Notes: generated by a model from the letters alone, not told the origin. A DNA stretch of 64,000 nt from Guyanagaster necrorhizus (GCF_019112545.1 NW_025064892.1:1351155-1415154); one strand, 5' to 3'. Positions 23,901 to 35,900 are shown, numbered from the stretch's first letter. Numbers and translations: made by a program.

Positions 23901-24720
23901 GTTGGCGTTCACATTAGGGATTAGTTTGATGGCATGGTCCCATGGTTTTGCATCAGATAGTTCATTGAAACTCTCTTTTTCGAATAAATCCCGATAGTTG
24001 CACACCCATTCAGGTACCATTTTGTCAAATGTCCTTTCCCCTTTTTCGGCATTGGCTCTTGCTGTGAGATCATTAGCATGGTGCATTGCATGAATGTTAA
24101 TGGCCTTTTGAAGGTCTACGGTGAGGATAGTTTCACCGTCTTCCATTTCTTCATTCCATCGGTCCTCAGGGTCTTCATCTGGCAGTTTGAAAGGGATTTT
24201 CCAGCAATGACACTGGGCAAAGATGATCCGTCTGGTTTTCCAATTGATTAGCGGATTGTGTCTGATTAACTAATCATGACCGAGGAATACTTCTCTAGTT
24301 CCTAGATCCATTACTGCTAGGTCGATCTGTTCTGAGTGATCACCGATAGTGAGCCTAAGCTCCATGTACTTGGTGATTGATCCTGCCTGATTTTTTGTTC
24401 CATCCGCATTATAGACGGGTATTGGGGCCGCTGTTGCCCATGTAGGTAGTTGGTGCTTGGTGATGAAAGCTCGATTGATGGAACTTCCTGTGCAGCCACT
24501 GTCAATCAGGACAGTGACTGCATGGGTAGATCGAGACATCAATGTCTCGATCTGTGCCTTGGTTACTAGGTCCTGTCCTGAAGACTTAGTCCTCTGAATG
24601 AACTTTTGTGGTCCATGTAATTCATCAAGCCACTCGAGTGCTTGGCACCTTTCCACCTTTCGCATTCCCGTGATCATATCATTGATCACTTCCTCAACAC
24701 GGGTCTTGTGTACCCAATTC
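20934..24720 (-). pseudogene. B2 pol: protease, reverse transcriptase, RNase H, integrase, chromodomain
   Basis: Read on the minus strand from about 24,720, the protease motif is intact (LIDSGCTGSSIN). Reverse transcriptase has VTIYLDDILIMSK, followed by RNase H. The integrase has ISDRGPQFISKF and an HHCC-type region near 22,300, and the chromodomain reads YLVSWKGYRPESNQWVNEKYM. The C-terminus extends about 60 residues past the chromodomain (20934-21120), where the sister C stops soon after HDYELSLN. The frame is broken by numerous stops, so the copy is inactive by itself. Confidence 0.85.
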
Positions 24721-24791
24721 TTGAGTATGCTGTTTCATCCTGTGCATCTTTGATTGCTCGCTAAGTCCATTCCATATCAAATGGCTTGAGC

Positions 24792-24796
24792 CAAGC
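24792..24796. other. Target-site duplication of element C, left copy
   Basis: CAAGC, repeated exactly at 32944-32948 on the other side of element C. Five base pairs is the usual duplication for Ty3/Gypsy integrases. Confidence 0.9.
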
Positions 24797-25304
24797 TGTT
24801 AGGCTCAAGCGTCACGTGAACAGATACACGTGATAAACAGGTGTTCCTTCGCACTTCGAGGAATCACCTGAGTCCACTGAGTGTATATCCGTCTGATGTA
24901 ACACAAGGTCAATTAAGACTCGAGATAGAATGGCGTGTATAAACTTTAGCTCANNNNNNNNNNNNNNNNNNNNNNNNNNNNNNNNNNNNNNNNNNNNNNN
25001 NNNNNNNNNNNNNNNNNNNNNNNNNNNNNNNNNNNNNNNNNNNNNNNNNNNNNNNNNNNNNNNNNNNNNNNNNNNNNNNNNNNNNNNNNNNNNNNNNNNN
25101 NNNNNNNNNNNNNNNNNNNNNNNNNNNNNNNNNNNNNNNNNNNNNNNNNNNNNNNNNNNNNNNNNNNNNNNNNNNNNNNNNNNGACCGTTGTGGTGTCTC
25201 GATGGGAGGTTTTTAGTTGTGCTGACTAAGTCTCCCACGGTCTTGTGCCTTCTGACTCAGTGTAAATAGGGGTAAAAGGGAAGAAAAGGAAATAAATCAT
25301 AACA
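24797..25304 (-). repeat. C 3' LTR (contains assembly gap)
   Basis: Starts TGTTAGGCTC and ends AATCATAACA. Ns occupy 24954-25183. A purine tract on the element's strand (GCGGGGGGTAA, plus 25305-25315) abuts it. Confidence 0.9.
24954..25183. other. Assembly gap (230 Ns)
   Basis: Run of undetermined bases inside the 3' LTR of C. The sister LTR holds 156 bp (32667-32822) between the same flanking sequences, so the true gap is probably about 156 bp. Confidence 0.9.
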
Positions 25305-25321
25305 TTACCCCCCGCTTAAGA

Positions 25322-25336
25322 CCATCGTCCCGATGG
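25322..25336 (-). other. Stem-loop before the polypurine tract (C)
   Basis: On the element's strand CCATCG-GGA-CGATGG is a perfect 6-bp stem with a GGA loop, between the pol stop (25338-25340) and the purine tract. Element D has CTATTG-GGA-CAATAG in the same place. Confidence 0.5.
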
Positions 25337-25337
25337 C

Positions 25338-28300
25338 TTAATTAAGGGATAATTCATAGTCGTGTATGGCTGTGTCGGCGTTCATGTATTTTTCGTTGAT
25401 CCATTGGTTGGATTCTGGGCCGTAGCCTTTCCAACTTACGAGGTAGTCGACCGTCGTTGTCATGCCGCCCCCACGGGCTTTTACTTTTCGGAGCTTGTGG
25501 TTTAATACCTGATCAATTTCGTAGTGTTCTTCGTCCTCGATCAGGTCTGGGGGTGGCGGTGGCGGTCGTTCCTGGTTAGGAAAGGCTGGGGCAACGTATG
25601 GTGTTAAGAGGGATTCATTGAATACGTTGTGGATTTTCCATGTCGCTGGTAAGCGCAGTTTATAGGCTGATTCTCCGATTTTTGCAATAATTGGGAAAGG
25701 TCCTGTATGCTTGTCGGCGAGTTTGCGTTTCGGCCGTGGCAGATGAAGGTTCATCGTATCAAGCCAGACTTTGTCGTGGACGTGATACTCGTGTGCAGGG
25801 CGTCGATGCTTGTCATACTGTAGTTTCATGGCTGAGGCTGCTTTCTCCAGTGCCCTTTTTGTTTCCATATGTATTTTTACCATCGTCGTGGCAAAGTCTG
25901 TAGAAGCTGGAGTCATTGTTTTATGGAGACTCATCTGCGTCAGATGTGGGTGTCTGCCGTGGTTCACAAAGAAGGGGGTCTGGCCTGTGGCAGAGTGCAC
26001 TCTGTTATTGTGCTGGAAGGCAGCGAGTGCTAACCATTCGACCCAATCGTCTTGCCTATAGTTGATAAACAGCCGAAGGTATTTTTCAACCTCCTGGTTT
26101 GCGCGTTCGGTCTGCCCATCCGTTTGTGGATGATATGCCGTCAATGCATTGGGTGTTATGTTCAAGAGTTTGTATAGGTCGGTGAGGAATTTGAAGATGA
26201 ATTGTGGTCTGCGATCTGAGATGACTACTTGCGGCATTCCATGCTTTGCGTATACTTCGTCCCGTAGGATCTTCGCCCATCCTTCCGAGTTTAACTCTGT
26301 CGAACATGCGATCGGAATGATCGCCTTGGAGAATCAGTCGACTATGACGATGATCGCATCATAGCCATTGCAGTCTGGCAAGCCGGTAATCATGTCTACT
26401 GATATATGAGTCCATGGCTGTGCCGGTATCTCATTAGGGTGTAGTGGCGCCGCTCTTGGTTGTGTGGACGCCTTCCCCCTCTGGCAGGTTTCGCAGCCTT
26501 TGACGTAGGCCGTGACGTCGTTGATGAGTTTAGGCCACCAATAATCTCACAGAATGAGCTCCTTTGTCTTGGCAATGCCTGGGTGTCCTGCCATGGCATG
26601 GTCATGGTATATGGCGATGATGTCGCCACAGAGACTTTGGACACGTGGAATGTAGATCCTTCCATCATAGTGGATCATCCCCTCCTTCTTTGTTAGTCCT
26701 CGCTCATGGTTAAGCGAGGCAGCGATCCTTTGATCCCACTGATGTGGATCTCGAGTCGCGCTTTTGATTCGTTCGTGTATCTCCTCCTCTGTGGGCATTA
26801 TCATTGTTCGAAAGTGCTCAGGGCGGAGGATGACAACTCCCTCATTGTCATTTCCCCCCTGATCATGGTCTGCACGACGAGAGAGGAGGTCGGCTTTTTT
26901 GTTGGCGACTCCGGCTTTATGATGGAGTGTATACTCGTATTGGGCGAGTTCGGTGACCCACCGGGCCTGTCGGCGGTTCAATTTTTGAGGTTGTCGGAAG
27001 TATCTGAGATTCTGGTGATCGGTCCAGATTTCAAAGGTTTCGGCTGCTCCAATCAGGTAATGACGCCACTCTTCGAGGGCGAGCATTATCGCGAGTAACT
27101 CCTTGTCATAAATTTCGTAGTTCCTTTCTGTCACTGTCAATGCCTTTGAGAGGAAAGTGACAGGCCGCCATTTCTTGTCCTGTTCTTGGGACAAGACAGC
27201 ACCTATGGCCCCCTCGCTTGAGTCAGCTTCAACGCGGAATCTGCCCTCTTGGGACGGTATGGCAAGGATTACATCCTCCGCCAGTCGTCGTTTTAGGTCT
27301 TCAAAAGTGTGTTGCTGAGGTCTCCCCCATCCCCAGGGGGCGTTGCCGGTGAGCTGGGTCATGGGTCATACAATCTTGCTGTAGTCTCGTATGAATCTTC
27401 GGTAAAAGTTGGTGAAGCCCAAGAACGATTGTAGCTCCTTCTTTTTGGTTGGTGTTGGCCAGTCGACTACTCCTGCAACCTTTACTGGGTCCATGCGAAT
27501 GCTCCCTTCACCAATGATTACTCCGAGGTACTCGGTCTCCAGTACCTCGAATTCGCACTTCTCCGCTTTGAGGAACAGCTTGTGTTTCCTCATGAGGGTG
27601 AGTACCCGTCGGACTAGGCTTCGGTGCTCCTCCTTAGTCTTGGACATGATGAGAATGTCGTCTAGGTAAATGGTAACCTTCCCGGTGGCGATGAGGTCCT
27701 TGAAGATGTCGTTCATCATCCACTGAAAGGTGGCCGGGGAGTTGGTCAGGCCGAAGAACATCACCGTTGGCTCAAAGAGTCCTCGGTTGGTCCTGAACGC
27801 TGCCTTCCATTCGTCCCCTTCCTTGATTCGGACATTGTTGTACCCCCATCATACATCGAGCTTGGTGTAATATTTGGCCCCTCGGAGCTTGTCCATCAGC
27901 TCGGAGATTAGGGGTAAGGGGTATTGGTTCTTGATCGTCATTTCATTGAGTTTTCGGTAATCTTGGACAGGTCGGAGCTTCCCGTCCTTCTTTTTTACGA
28001 AAAAGAAGGGCGAAGCCATAGGGGACTTCGATGGTCGGATCCGTCCGGAGGACAGGTTCTCATCGAGGAACTTGTCGAGTTCCTGCTGTTCCTGATTGCT
28101 GAGAGGGTAGGTCTTGCAGTCTAGGTTGGCATTGGCATTGGGGATTAGCTCAATGGCGTGATCCCAAGGTTTTGGATCTGGGAGCTCATCAAAACTCTCT
28201 TTCTCGAAGAGGTCTCGGAAGTCCCACGCCCACTCCGGCACCATTTCTTCAAATGTCCTCTCCTTCCTTCCTTCGTTTGCCTTGGCTGCCAGGTTATTGG

Positions 28301-29212
28301 CATGATGTACTGCTCGAATATGGATCTCCTTCTGCAAATCAACTGCCAGGATGGTTTCACCATCCTCCATCTCCTCGTCCCATCGGTCTTCCGGGTCCTC
28401 ATCGGGTAATTCATATGGGATTTTCCGACACCTACATCGGGCAAATACAAGTCGCCTGGTCTTCCAATTGATAAGCGGATTGTGTCGGATCAGCCAGTCG
28501 TGACCAAGGAACAGTTCTTTTGTTCCAAGGTCCATGACGGCTAGATCGATCCTTTCTGAGTGATCTCCGATGGTGAGTCAAAGTTCGACGAATTCCATGA
28601 TTGACCCAGCTTGATTTTTTGTTCCGTCGGCATTGTATACTGGAATGGGGGCCGCGGTGGATCTGGTAGGAAGTTGATGTTTTTGGACGAAGGCCCGGTT
28701 AATGGAACTCCCGGTGCACCCGCTATCGATAAGGGCGGTTACCGAGTGTATTGTCCTATTGGACAAGGTTTCGATCTGCGCCTTGGTGGTCAAGTCCCGT
28801 CCCGGGGTCTTGGTTCGTCTGACGAACTTTTGTGGTCCTTTTAATTCGTCTAACCATTCCAGTGCTTGGCTTCGTTCAGCTTTTCATAAGCCGTCGATAG
28901 TATCCCTGGTGACTTCCCCTGTCCTAGTCCAGTGTATCCACCCATGCAGTATGGCCATGGCTCCTTCTTCGTCTCCTGCTTCTCTGATAGCCCTCCATGT
29001 CCATTCGGTATCGAATGGTTTGAGCCAGGTTTTCAGGCTCTCTGCCTGTGTTCGGCCTGGGGGCGTTTGAGTTTTGTTTTGTGACTCTCTGGGGTGTGTA
29101 GTAGTGGCACAGGGTATATTCGAATGCGATGTAGCTACAGAGGTATCATAAGCTCATACAATGGTAGATGCCTGCACACCATAAAGTCCTCTGGCCGATT
29201 CAGTGGAGTCGC
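25338..29212 (-). pseudogene. C pol: protease, reverse transcriptase, RNase H, integrase, chromodomain
   Basis: Domains in order on the minus strand are: aspartic protease (LIDSGCTGSSIN, near 28,740), reverse transcriptase (catalytic YLDD in VTIYLDDILIM, near 27,660), and RNase H (RFRVEADSSEGAIGAV; IYDKELLAIM). Integrase follows, with an HHCC region (CETCQRGK), first Asp in ISVDMITG, second in ISDRRPQF and Glu in DGQTERANQEVEKY. The chromodomain (VDYLVSWKGYGPESNQW) ends at a genuine TAA (25338-25340). TGA codons interrupt it at 28578, 27849, 27366, 26547 and 26334 (lowest coordinate of each). Gly in the integrase SDRGPQ block of B2 is Arg here. Otherwise it is nearly complete. Confidence 0.88.
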
Positions 29213-30790
29213 TCACTGATCGGCCCTGTCTTTTACTTCTTCAACTTTCGTCTCCTTGCCTAGTTCCTCGTCTTCTTTCTGCAACTCAGCGATCTGTGCT
29301 CGTATGTCTTCGCGGGTTTGTTTCTTCTTTGGGCAGTCTTTAGCCATGTGACCTTTCAGCCTGCAGTTGAAACATTTCCCTTCCTTCTTCATCCGGTCGA
29401 TGTCCATTGGTTTACCAGCGCCGGTATATGTAGTCCCAGTTCCAGTCTTCTGACTCCCGTAACTCGGCGCTTGAGGAGTTCCCGATGATTTCCCAGCAGT
29501 TTGCCCCGGCTTGTTCGGGGTTGGTGGGGTCGGCTTCTTGGAATAGTCCTGCAGCGTCGTTGCCTCCGCTTTCTGCCTTTGTCACTCCTTATACATCTCG
29601 ATGATCCGTTCCTTCCATTCGTCGTATCCCATGGGCATCAGCATCTTGACGCCCATGGCTGAGATCATCATGAGGTATAAGGAGGGAACTCCTCGCTTGA
29701 GCGCCTCCACCATCCTTCCGTCGTTTGCAGTATCTTCTCTGATTCCAGCGAGCTTCACAAGCCGCTCCAGCTCGTCGAAGTAGTCCGTGGCCGCCTTATC
29801 TCCCATTTTGTATTCCTTGATCTTCTGTTTATGTACTTCTTGTACCGCGGGATCAATGAATTTGTCGTTCAGCATTCGTTTGAATACCGGCCACAAGGAA
29901 TATCGGTAATGCTCCCTAGTGGTGGAGCGGAAGTTCGGGGAGATCAAGATCCACCACGTTTTGGCCTTGTCTTCTAGGTACGAGGTGGCAAACGCAACCT
30001 TGTTCATATCAGTACCAATATATCCGATATAAACCTCGAAGTACTGCTCGCAGTCTACTAAGAATCGGTCGATGTCATCCGAGGCTCCCTTAAAGGGGCG
30101 GGGCTTTCGAAGGAGGTCAGGGTGGCATTGTAGGATGTTGGCGTTGGCCGGGAGTGAGCCCATCGGATTAGGCCATCCACTGAATGGCGGTTGCTTCCAT
30201 TCTGCCGGTGGTCCAGGGAAAGAGTGTAGGGAGTCGTCGTCAGCGATCGGGCTCCCCTTGGGTTCATCGATCCGGACAATCACTCCATCTCGCACCATGA
30301 ATCCGAGGCGGACCGCCTCGGGGTCATCCTGAATGGGATCCTTCCCACTTGATTCTGCTTGGTCCGGGGGAGGTTGTCCGCCGAGGAGCCAGCTCCCACT
30401 GCGGGTCCAGGGATTCTGGGTTTGGACGGCCTGCCATGCCGGTCGATTTCTGGTACGGATAAGTCGTGATGCCGTACTTCGGATTGACGGACTATCTTCG
30501 GCCCGACTCCAAATAGAGGGGGCAATGTAGATTGCTCGCTTCGGTAGGACAGGGGGAGTACGCGGCATTGGTGCCGGTGCTTTTGGTTTGTTGGCCGGCT
30601 GATATGGGGGTATCAGCACAAGCGGATCCTCTGGATGCTGCCGCCCATATTCTCTCCATGCGTATTCCATTGCGGCATACTGCAAAACTTTTTCTTTTTC
30701 AGTCCCTTCCGCATACCTATATTCAAGTCCTAAGGGCGTCGCTTGCCAGCGTGCGTCCTGCCATAAGTAGTTCCTCCCCTGTTTATACAA
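29213..30790 (-). pseudogene. C gag: capsid and nucleocapsid
   Basis: Retrotransposon Gag capsid lies around 29,600-30,150 (KAKTWWILISPNFRS, KFIDPAVQEVHKQK, DYFDELERLVKLAGI). A linker and a CCHC knuckle follow (CFNCRLKGHMAKDC, near 29,350), then a charged helical tail ending at a TGA (29213-29215). One internal TGA (29582-29584) follows MYKE. Sister copies read through there with CAA, then have TGA two codons later, consistent with an ancestral run of CGA/CAA codons. The upstream part (30,300-30,790) is proline-rich and has WQDARW and REYGRQHPEDP. Confidence 0.8.
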
Positions 30791-32468
30791 CTCCTGGTAC
30801 TCCCTGCTCCTGGCTCTTTCAATCTTGTCTCGCAGTGCTTCTTCGTCTGTGTCTTCTCCCGCTCATTCCAGTCGCCGTTGGTATGGGTCATCACTGTCCT
30901 CGCTGCCCTCCTCGTCCCCCTCGTCCCCACTGTCCCCTTCCACAAGGAGGGAACTGACGGGCTGGTCGAAGATGGACGGCACGGCTGGTCGAAGGGTCGT
31001 CGGGGATCCTCCCGTTGACTTGGGTGCTTGGTCCGTCGTCTCCTCGGTCACTTGTTCGAGCGATGGGAGGACTCCTAAGTCAGCTATAGCGCGTCCCGCC
31101 GTGCGCTCTTGTCTCCTCCAGTTCTCGGCTATAGACGCTGAAGAGTCGCTGGAACTCGGGATTAAGGAACTGTCGAGTGACCCTGCTGCCCAGGAATCGC
31201 TGGAGAGCCCTGTCGGGGACGTGGGCATTGTCGGGTACTTGGAGCCCGTAGGCTCCGAGGACGGAGTCGGCGTCAGAGGAGATGGTGTCGGTGCGGGTGG
31301 GGTATTCGAGAGTGACAGGTCGGGGTCTTTCGGCATTTCCTCACCTGATTGCCTCGTCCCAGCTGACGATGCTGATGGGTCCCGTCCACGGGTCACTGTC
31401 TGAGTCGGGCTCTCTGAAGGGAGATCCAGCATCGGTACAGAGCTTATACTCCCTAGGGGAGGCTGACCCCATCCTTTTGACCTCCTCCATTCTCCTTTGT
31501 TCTCTTCCCTGCCTGTCATATTCTGCGGCCTCGTACTGCTCTCGGGCCTCTTCTCGGACATAGTCGGCGAGCTCCTCCTGGGTTCGCCTGATTTCCTCCT
31601 CTCGGTTCTGATTCTGCTGCTGCTGCCATACGGCTTCGTCGTAGTCGAAGGGAATGGCAAGGTCCCACTCTGGGAATATTCGGTGTATAATTCTTCTCGT
31701 CGCAGCTCTTCCCCTTTTGCTAGCGGTCCCATCCTCGGGCTCACTTCCCACATGGAGGTGCCTGTAGGGATCCCCTGCTGCCGAGATGGCAATGTCCACG
31801 TTGTCGTAGTCAGGGTGGATTGTTCTTCCTCGCGGGTCATCGACCCCCAGCCTGCTGACGGACAGGCTGGGGTCGGAGTTGGGCTCGGTGGGGGTCTCGG
31901 GGGGGTTCTGGGGGGTGTGGGGACCTTCGCGGGGTCTCGCAGCCATCCGAGCGGCATCAAGGGAGTCCCGAGCACGGTTTCCAATCCCTGAGGGAATTGG
32001 GGAGGCGGGATGCTCGGGGGAGTTGGCCGGAGTGACGTAGTTGGAGACCTCGGCGGGCTCCTGAGCGATGTTCGTCGTCCACGGGTTCCGGAACCCTGTG
32101 AGAGCAGGGTGGCGGTTTCTGCTGTGTCGTTGAGGGCACTCGGGTCCTTCCTCCTCGTGAAGGCTCCTCTGATCCGGGTCGCTATTCCCGGTTTCTGGTA
32201 TGGGTCCCCCTTGCGGGAAGAAGGACGTTCTGGCGGAGGGGGGGATGTCATGGAAAGGAAGGTCGGGGGTTACATTGCGTAAGATCTGCTGGATGTGCTG
32301 GAATGCTTGATAGTGCCTGACTATCCAAGCTGCTACTGATTGTTGTCCACGGCAAAGGGTGATGATGGCTAGAAGACCGAGTAATGTTCCGATGATGGAA
32401 GCTATTAACTCGAAGAAGTCGTGATTTAAGTCTGCGGTTGTTACTGGCGGCATTTGGTTTCTCAGCAC
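30791..32468 (-). pseudogene. C gag leader region with N-terminal transmembrane-like helix
   Basis: The frame from ATG 32468 begins MLRNQMPPVTTADLN, then a strongly hydrophobic stretch (FFELIASIIGTLLGLLAI), long proline/serine-rich disorder and a coiled coil (REEEIRRTQEELADY). It ends at TGA 31341-31343 after WDEAIR. Past this stop the same frame continues with sense codons (VTLEYPTRTDTISS...). This segment aligns by eye with B2 at 35001-35558 (YGTDTITETDD; FLRPCFYRNFHQY against FLNPEFQRLYSREL), which shows the stop is a mutation (CGA to TGA). The hydrophobic start is shared with B2 (FFKLLASIIGTLIGLLVI) and, weakly, B1. Such a segment is unusual for Gypsy Gag. Confidence 0.6.
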
Positions 32469-32495
32469 AATTGGGCTTGAGAAAGGGAAGTTGAA

Positions 32496-32508
32496 AGCTT
32501 CGAGCTAA
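32496..32508 (-). other. Self-priming primer-binding site of C
   Basis: On the element's strand TTAGCTCGAAGCT follows the 5' LTR by one base. It pairs with AGCTTTGAGCTAA in the LTR (plus 32659-32671) at 12 of 13 positions, and the thirteenth is a G-U pair in RNA. Confidence 0.6.
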
Positions 32509-32509
32509 T

Positions 32510-32943
32510 TGTTAGGCTCAAGCATCACGTGAACAGATACACGTGATAAACAGGTGTTCCTTCGCACTTCAAGGAATCACCTGAGTCCACTGAGTGTATA
32601 TCCGTCTGATGTAACACAAGGTCAATTAAGACTCGAGATAGAATGGCGTGTATAAACTTTAGCTCAAAGCTGGGGTATACCAGCGAGAGCTGTGGTCCTT
32701 AAATACTGTACAGTTGTCTGCTAATTATACTACTGCTTATTATGTGTGTCTGCATCCATTGTGCTCGTTATCCTTGAGCGTCACTATCGTACATAAAAGG
32801 TTGATTGTGTGTCGTCGAGCGCGACCGTTGTGGTGTCTCGATGGGAGGTTTTTAGTTGTGCTGACTAAGTCTCCCATGGTCTTGTGCCTTCTGACTCAGC
32901 GTAAATAGGGGTAAAAGGGAAGAAAAGGAAATAAATCGTAACA
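32510..32943 (-). repeat. C 5' LTR
   Basis: 434 bp, TGTTAGGCTC to AATCGTAACA on the plus strand. A TATTTAA box on the element's strand lies about 34 nt upstream of the presumed transcript start that pairs with the primer-binding site. Confidence 0.92.
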
Positions 32944-32948
32944 CAAGC
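32944..32948. other. Target-site duplication of element C, right copy
   Basis: CAAGC, matching 24792-24796. Confidence 0.9.
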
Positions 32949-35900
32949 TGTGGGGTTCTCTACCCCTGTTCAGCCTGAAGGCAGTTGAGTCTGTTTTATC
33001 TTTTTAATTTGATGAATGGAAGATGAAAACGTACCTTTGAGGCTCTCTGCCCCTCTTTGGCCTTTTGTCGGCACTTGAGTCATAGAGGTCAATTCTTTAG
33101 GCGATTCTGGTTTCTGAGTAATGAGGTCGGATATATTCAAATGCATGCATAATTTAAACATAGGTGGTAATACTATAGAAGATAGAATGTCAGTCTGTCC
33201 AGCAGATTGTGACCTGTTACTTATTCCTTTGGCCGAGGCAGTTGAATCACCTACTGCTTGGCCCTGTCTTTTACCTCCTCAGGTTTGTCATCATCCCCGA
33301 GGTTCTGAGCTTCCTTTGTTAGCTCCGCAATCTGCACTCTGATGTCCTCCTGCATGTGCTTGTTCTTCTTCTCTGGGCAGTTCCATGCTATATGGCCCGA
33401 TTGGCCACAATTGAAGCACTTCTCCTTCTTCTTGAGGTGATCCACATCGATCTGCTTGCCCATTCTGGTACTTGGACCCTTACCAGTTTGCTTCCTGTCA
33501 TTCTTGGAAGTTGGGGCTGAGCCACCAGGTCTGGCAGACATGGTCGCATGGGAGGTAGAGGGCTTCGAGCCCTGTCCCTGATACCTGTGCTGGTCCCACA
33601 GGTTTGTCGCTTCTGCCTTCTGTCATTGTTGTTCTTGCCACATCAGAATGATTCATGCCTTCCAATCATCGTAGCCAACAGGAACACTGTGGCCGAGATC
33701 CGAAATGGTCTTCAAGTAATGAGGTGGTACTCCCCACTTCATGTACTCGACCATGCGCCCTGAGTTGGCTACATCCTCCTGGATTCCAGCGAGTTTCCCG
33801 AGTCACTCCAGTTCGTCGAAGTAGTCGGGTACCACTTTGTCACCCATCTTGTACTCCTTCATCTTTGACTTGTGGACTTCCCAGACTGCAGGGTCCATGA
33901 ACTTGTCATAGATCATCTGTTTCAGTACTGCTCAGGCAGGGTACTGATTATGTTGCCAGGTGGTCGACCAGAAGTTAGAGGCCAGTAATACCCACCATAC
34001 CTTTGTCTTGTCTTCAAAATAGGTGGTGGTATAGTTTACCTTGTACATGTCGTGAAGGAAGTACAAGGCAAAGATCTGGAAATATTGGTCACAATCCATT
34101 AGGAAACAGTCAATATTGTCTGAAGCCCCTTTAAAAGAAAGGAGCTCCCGCCTGAGTGTCGGCCTGACATTTAGTATATGTGCCTTTGGATCAAGAGGCG
34201 ATATCGGATTCGGTAACTCCCCCCCAGGGGGTCTGGCTCAATCTGTCGGGGGACTCAAAAAGGAATGCAGGGAGCTGTCATCAGCGATGGGACTCCTTGG
34301 CACCGGCAGTCCCTCCTTTTTGATGATCCGGCCATCTTTGATCATCCATCTCTGTGCTATGGCCTCGGAGTCATCCTTTTTCTCATCAGCAGGTGCCGAT
34401 CTGGTTGCTTCATCAGAGGGTGGCTGTCCCCTCAGTAGTTGGCTTCCTGTGCCAGTCTATGGATTTGGGTGATAGATTCTTGGCTGTGCATAGGACTGGG
34501 TCAGCCGAGATGCCATGCTGCACACGGCTGATGTGGCGAGCAAATATCTTGATGTCACCATTCGAATTGAGGATGCTGTATTTGCTGATTTGGGTGGCAT
34601 CGCACTCGGTGTCCAAAGCATTGGTGGTTCTCATTTGCCAAACCTTGGTCAGTATGGCGGCATTGCCATCATCTGGTAATGTAAAAAATGCTGATTGAAA
34701 TTGAAAATGGTGTGCTCAGTCACAGCATACTGTAAAATTTCTTCCCGTTCAACGGGATCAGTGTTAGTGTACCTTTGTCCTAGGGACAATCACAGCCAAA
34801 GATCATCCCTCCATAATTCAGCTACCTGTTCCTGGTATAACTGAATAAACTCCTCCTCCTGCACCTCTCATTCCTGTCGTTTCTTCTCCTGTTCTCGGCA
34901 TGTTGTCATACTGACGATGCTCCTCCACTCAAGGATGGGGTCCACTGCTTGGCCTCTGTGGTCCTCCTCCTCAGCCTCGTTGTCTCCTTCAGCCCTCTTG
35001 TCAGTGGTTCTCTCGAGGAGGGAACTGTCGTGCTGGCTGAAGATTTCTGGGACAGGCAGGTCTGGGCTGGGTACTCGACTCAGCGTTGTCAGGTCCGAGC
35101 CAAGGAGTAGGCTTCTGGTTGGGCTGCTCCTCTTCTCCTTCTGCTGTCAGTGCCACTGCTTGGCAATACTGGTGGAAGTTTCTGTAGAAGCAGGGGCGAA
35201 GGAAGAGGGTGGCAATTGGCCCGTCGAGGACCCTTTTGAGGTTTCCGGTGGGGTCGATATGTTCATCGTCACCTCTAATAGATCCGAGGTCCGATGGTAT
35301 CCTACCTCTCCAGATGGGGATATCGTCAGTTTCAGTGATGGTGTCTGTCCCATATGATAACGGGCGGTCGTTGTTGAGGAGTGTCAGCTCCCTGTAGTAG
35401 TAGTCATCAGCATGGATGGTCCTGGCTGGTCCAGTCCAGGGGTCGGGCTCACTGACGGGAGTGGCCAGTTCCCAGAACAGAGAGTCGGGAGTGCTGACTG
35501 CGGTATCGAGGTAGTTGGCAAGAGAGTGGGGGGTTGGCCATATTGGATTTGGTACCACTGGACCACCCCTTGGTAGGCAGGTTGCCTCTCCTCATTCCAA
35601 TCTACTGGCAGCTCTTGACACTGCTTGCCAGTATCGGACCTCATTTCTGTTGGTGTCATCAAAGAAGGGGTCAGGACTACTAACCCTTGTTCCCCTTCTG
35701 CTGCTTCTTGTGGTGCTTCTAGTGCCTGGAGCCACCCAAACGGCATCCAGGGAGTCTCTAGCCTGGCGCCCAATTCCAGACTGGGTGACGGTTGTTCTTA
35801 ACGTAGCGATGCTGTGCTCGGGGGAGGGGATGGGAGTGTTGGGTCAGGTTCGTTGAAACCCTGTAGCCCAAGGGTTTCCAGGGTCTCAGATGATTGCTGA

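Larger units (their letters stand above)
24797..32943 (-). mobile_element. Element C: youngest complete Ty3/Gypsy chromodomain element
   Basis: LTRs at 24797-25304 (interrupted by an assembly gap) and 32510-32943 (434 bp) are flanked by the perfect duplication CAAGC. The internal region encodes gag and pol on the minus strand, with long open stretches and abundant CpG. The LTRs differ at 5 of about 278 comparable bases. The premature stops I checked are TGA. It is the best-preserved element in the window and sits inside B2. Confidence 0.92.

Noticed and set aside
24930..25238. Frames running through the N block
   Set aside because: Artefacts of the assembly gap.
30863..32251. A 462-codon minus-strand frame overlapping the gag leader of element C
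   Set aside because: It overlaps the 32468-31341 frame for about 900 bp and is low-complexity. The B2 copy conserves the other frame, including the part beyond the TGA, so I treat this one as a shadow.
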